From: Streptomyces sp. LaPpAH-108 | GTDB lineage: Bacteria > Actinomycetota > Actinomycetes > Streptomycetales > Streptomycetaceae | NCBI RefSeq assembly: GCF_000373625.1 | Contig: NZ_KB891987.1 | Location: forward strand, 491,160 to 555,159 | Length of the DNA stretch: 64,000 nt | Direction: 5' to 3' | In this document: positions 63,966 through 64,000 of the stretch, one piece after another | How the letters are laid out: the number at the start of each line of letters is the position of its first letter | How positions within the stretch are numbered: the first letter of the stretch is position 1 | The notes under the pieces: generated by a model | Told to the model about the DNA's origin: nothing | The model's database searches: none | What the model saw: only the letters and a program-made list of their open reading frames with translations | Translations under genes and position numbers: made by a program

Positions 63966-64000
63966 AGGCCGCCGCCACCGACACCCGTACGCCCACCCCC

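Overview
The window is chromosomal DNA from a Streptomyces-like actinomycete. GC content is very high, most third codon positions are G or C, GTG and TTG starts are common, and 4-nt stop/start overlaps are frequent. Marker genes agree: mycothiol S-conjugate amidase, a DUF4307 protein, an Arc-like regulator, an actinobacterial Flp/Tad locus and a chitinase behind a DasR-type palindrome. From memory the backbone order (msrA, M48 peptidase, metB, threonine dehydratase, greA, mca, DUF255 protein, pckG, D-aminoacylase cluster, Tad locus, GH18 chitinase) matches the S. coelicolor core; this was not checked by alignment.

Layout. 1-6 kb: end of an ABC ATPase, a large secreted subtilisin, and a divergent HTH regulator/zinc alcohol dehydrogenase pair. 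6-8.5 kb: a small hypothetical gene, a Shedu (SduA/DUF4263)-like defence nuclease with atypical codon use, and msrA. 8.7-13 kb: an M48 membrane peptidase flanked by two paralogous membrane-anchored helical-repeat proteins, both 371 aa. 13-19.5 kb: metB, a sigma-like/short membrane protein pair, a MarR regulator, threonine ammonia-lyase, greA, DUF4307 and mca. 19.5-22.7 kb: a membrane-anchored STAND NTPase with TPRs. 22.7-23.3 kb is a relic zone with a LuxR tail and a TetR-type operator. 23.3-28.4 kb: a self-contained cassette (TetR, ferredoxin, ferredoxin reductase, P450, MFS exporter).

28.5-37.9 kb: DUF255 thioredoxin-fold protein, Mut7-C RNase, hemolysin III, GTP-dependent PEPCK with a direct-repeat element upstream, an AlaA-like aminotransferase and an aldo/keto reductase. 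38-40 kb: a TnpB-only IS200/IS605-type element inserted in an already degraded sodium:solute symporter gene. Its tnpB keeps all three RuvC residues but has one in-frame amber codon, and it carries a divergent ribbon-helix-helix gene. 40.2-41.1 kb: a secreted V8/trypsin-like protease.

41.1-48.1 kb is a divergent catabolic cluster: N-acyl-D-amino-acid deacylase and fold-III PLP dehydratase on one side; KDG-type kinase, IclR regulator, RidA and GntP permease on the other, with an inverted repeat between them. I propose that it degrades (N-acetyl-)D-glucosaminate. 48.2-51.7 kb: an acidic hypothetical protein, an Rpn-like PD-(D/E)XK protein and the chitinase. 52-64 kb: a Flp/Tad pilus locus (CpaB, CpaE-like, two TadE-like, CpaF, TadB, TadC), an embedded histidine kinase/response regulator pair, the Flp pilin, a TadG-like protein, a lipoprotein and an OmpA-domain protein.

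I recognised no tRNA, rRNA or CRISPR array.
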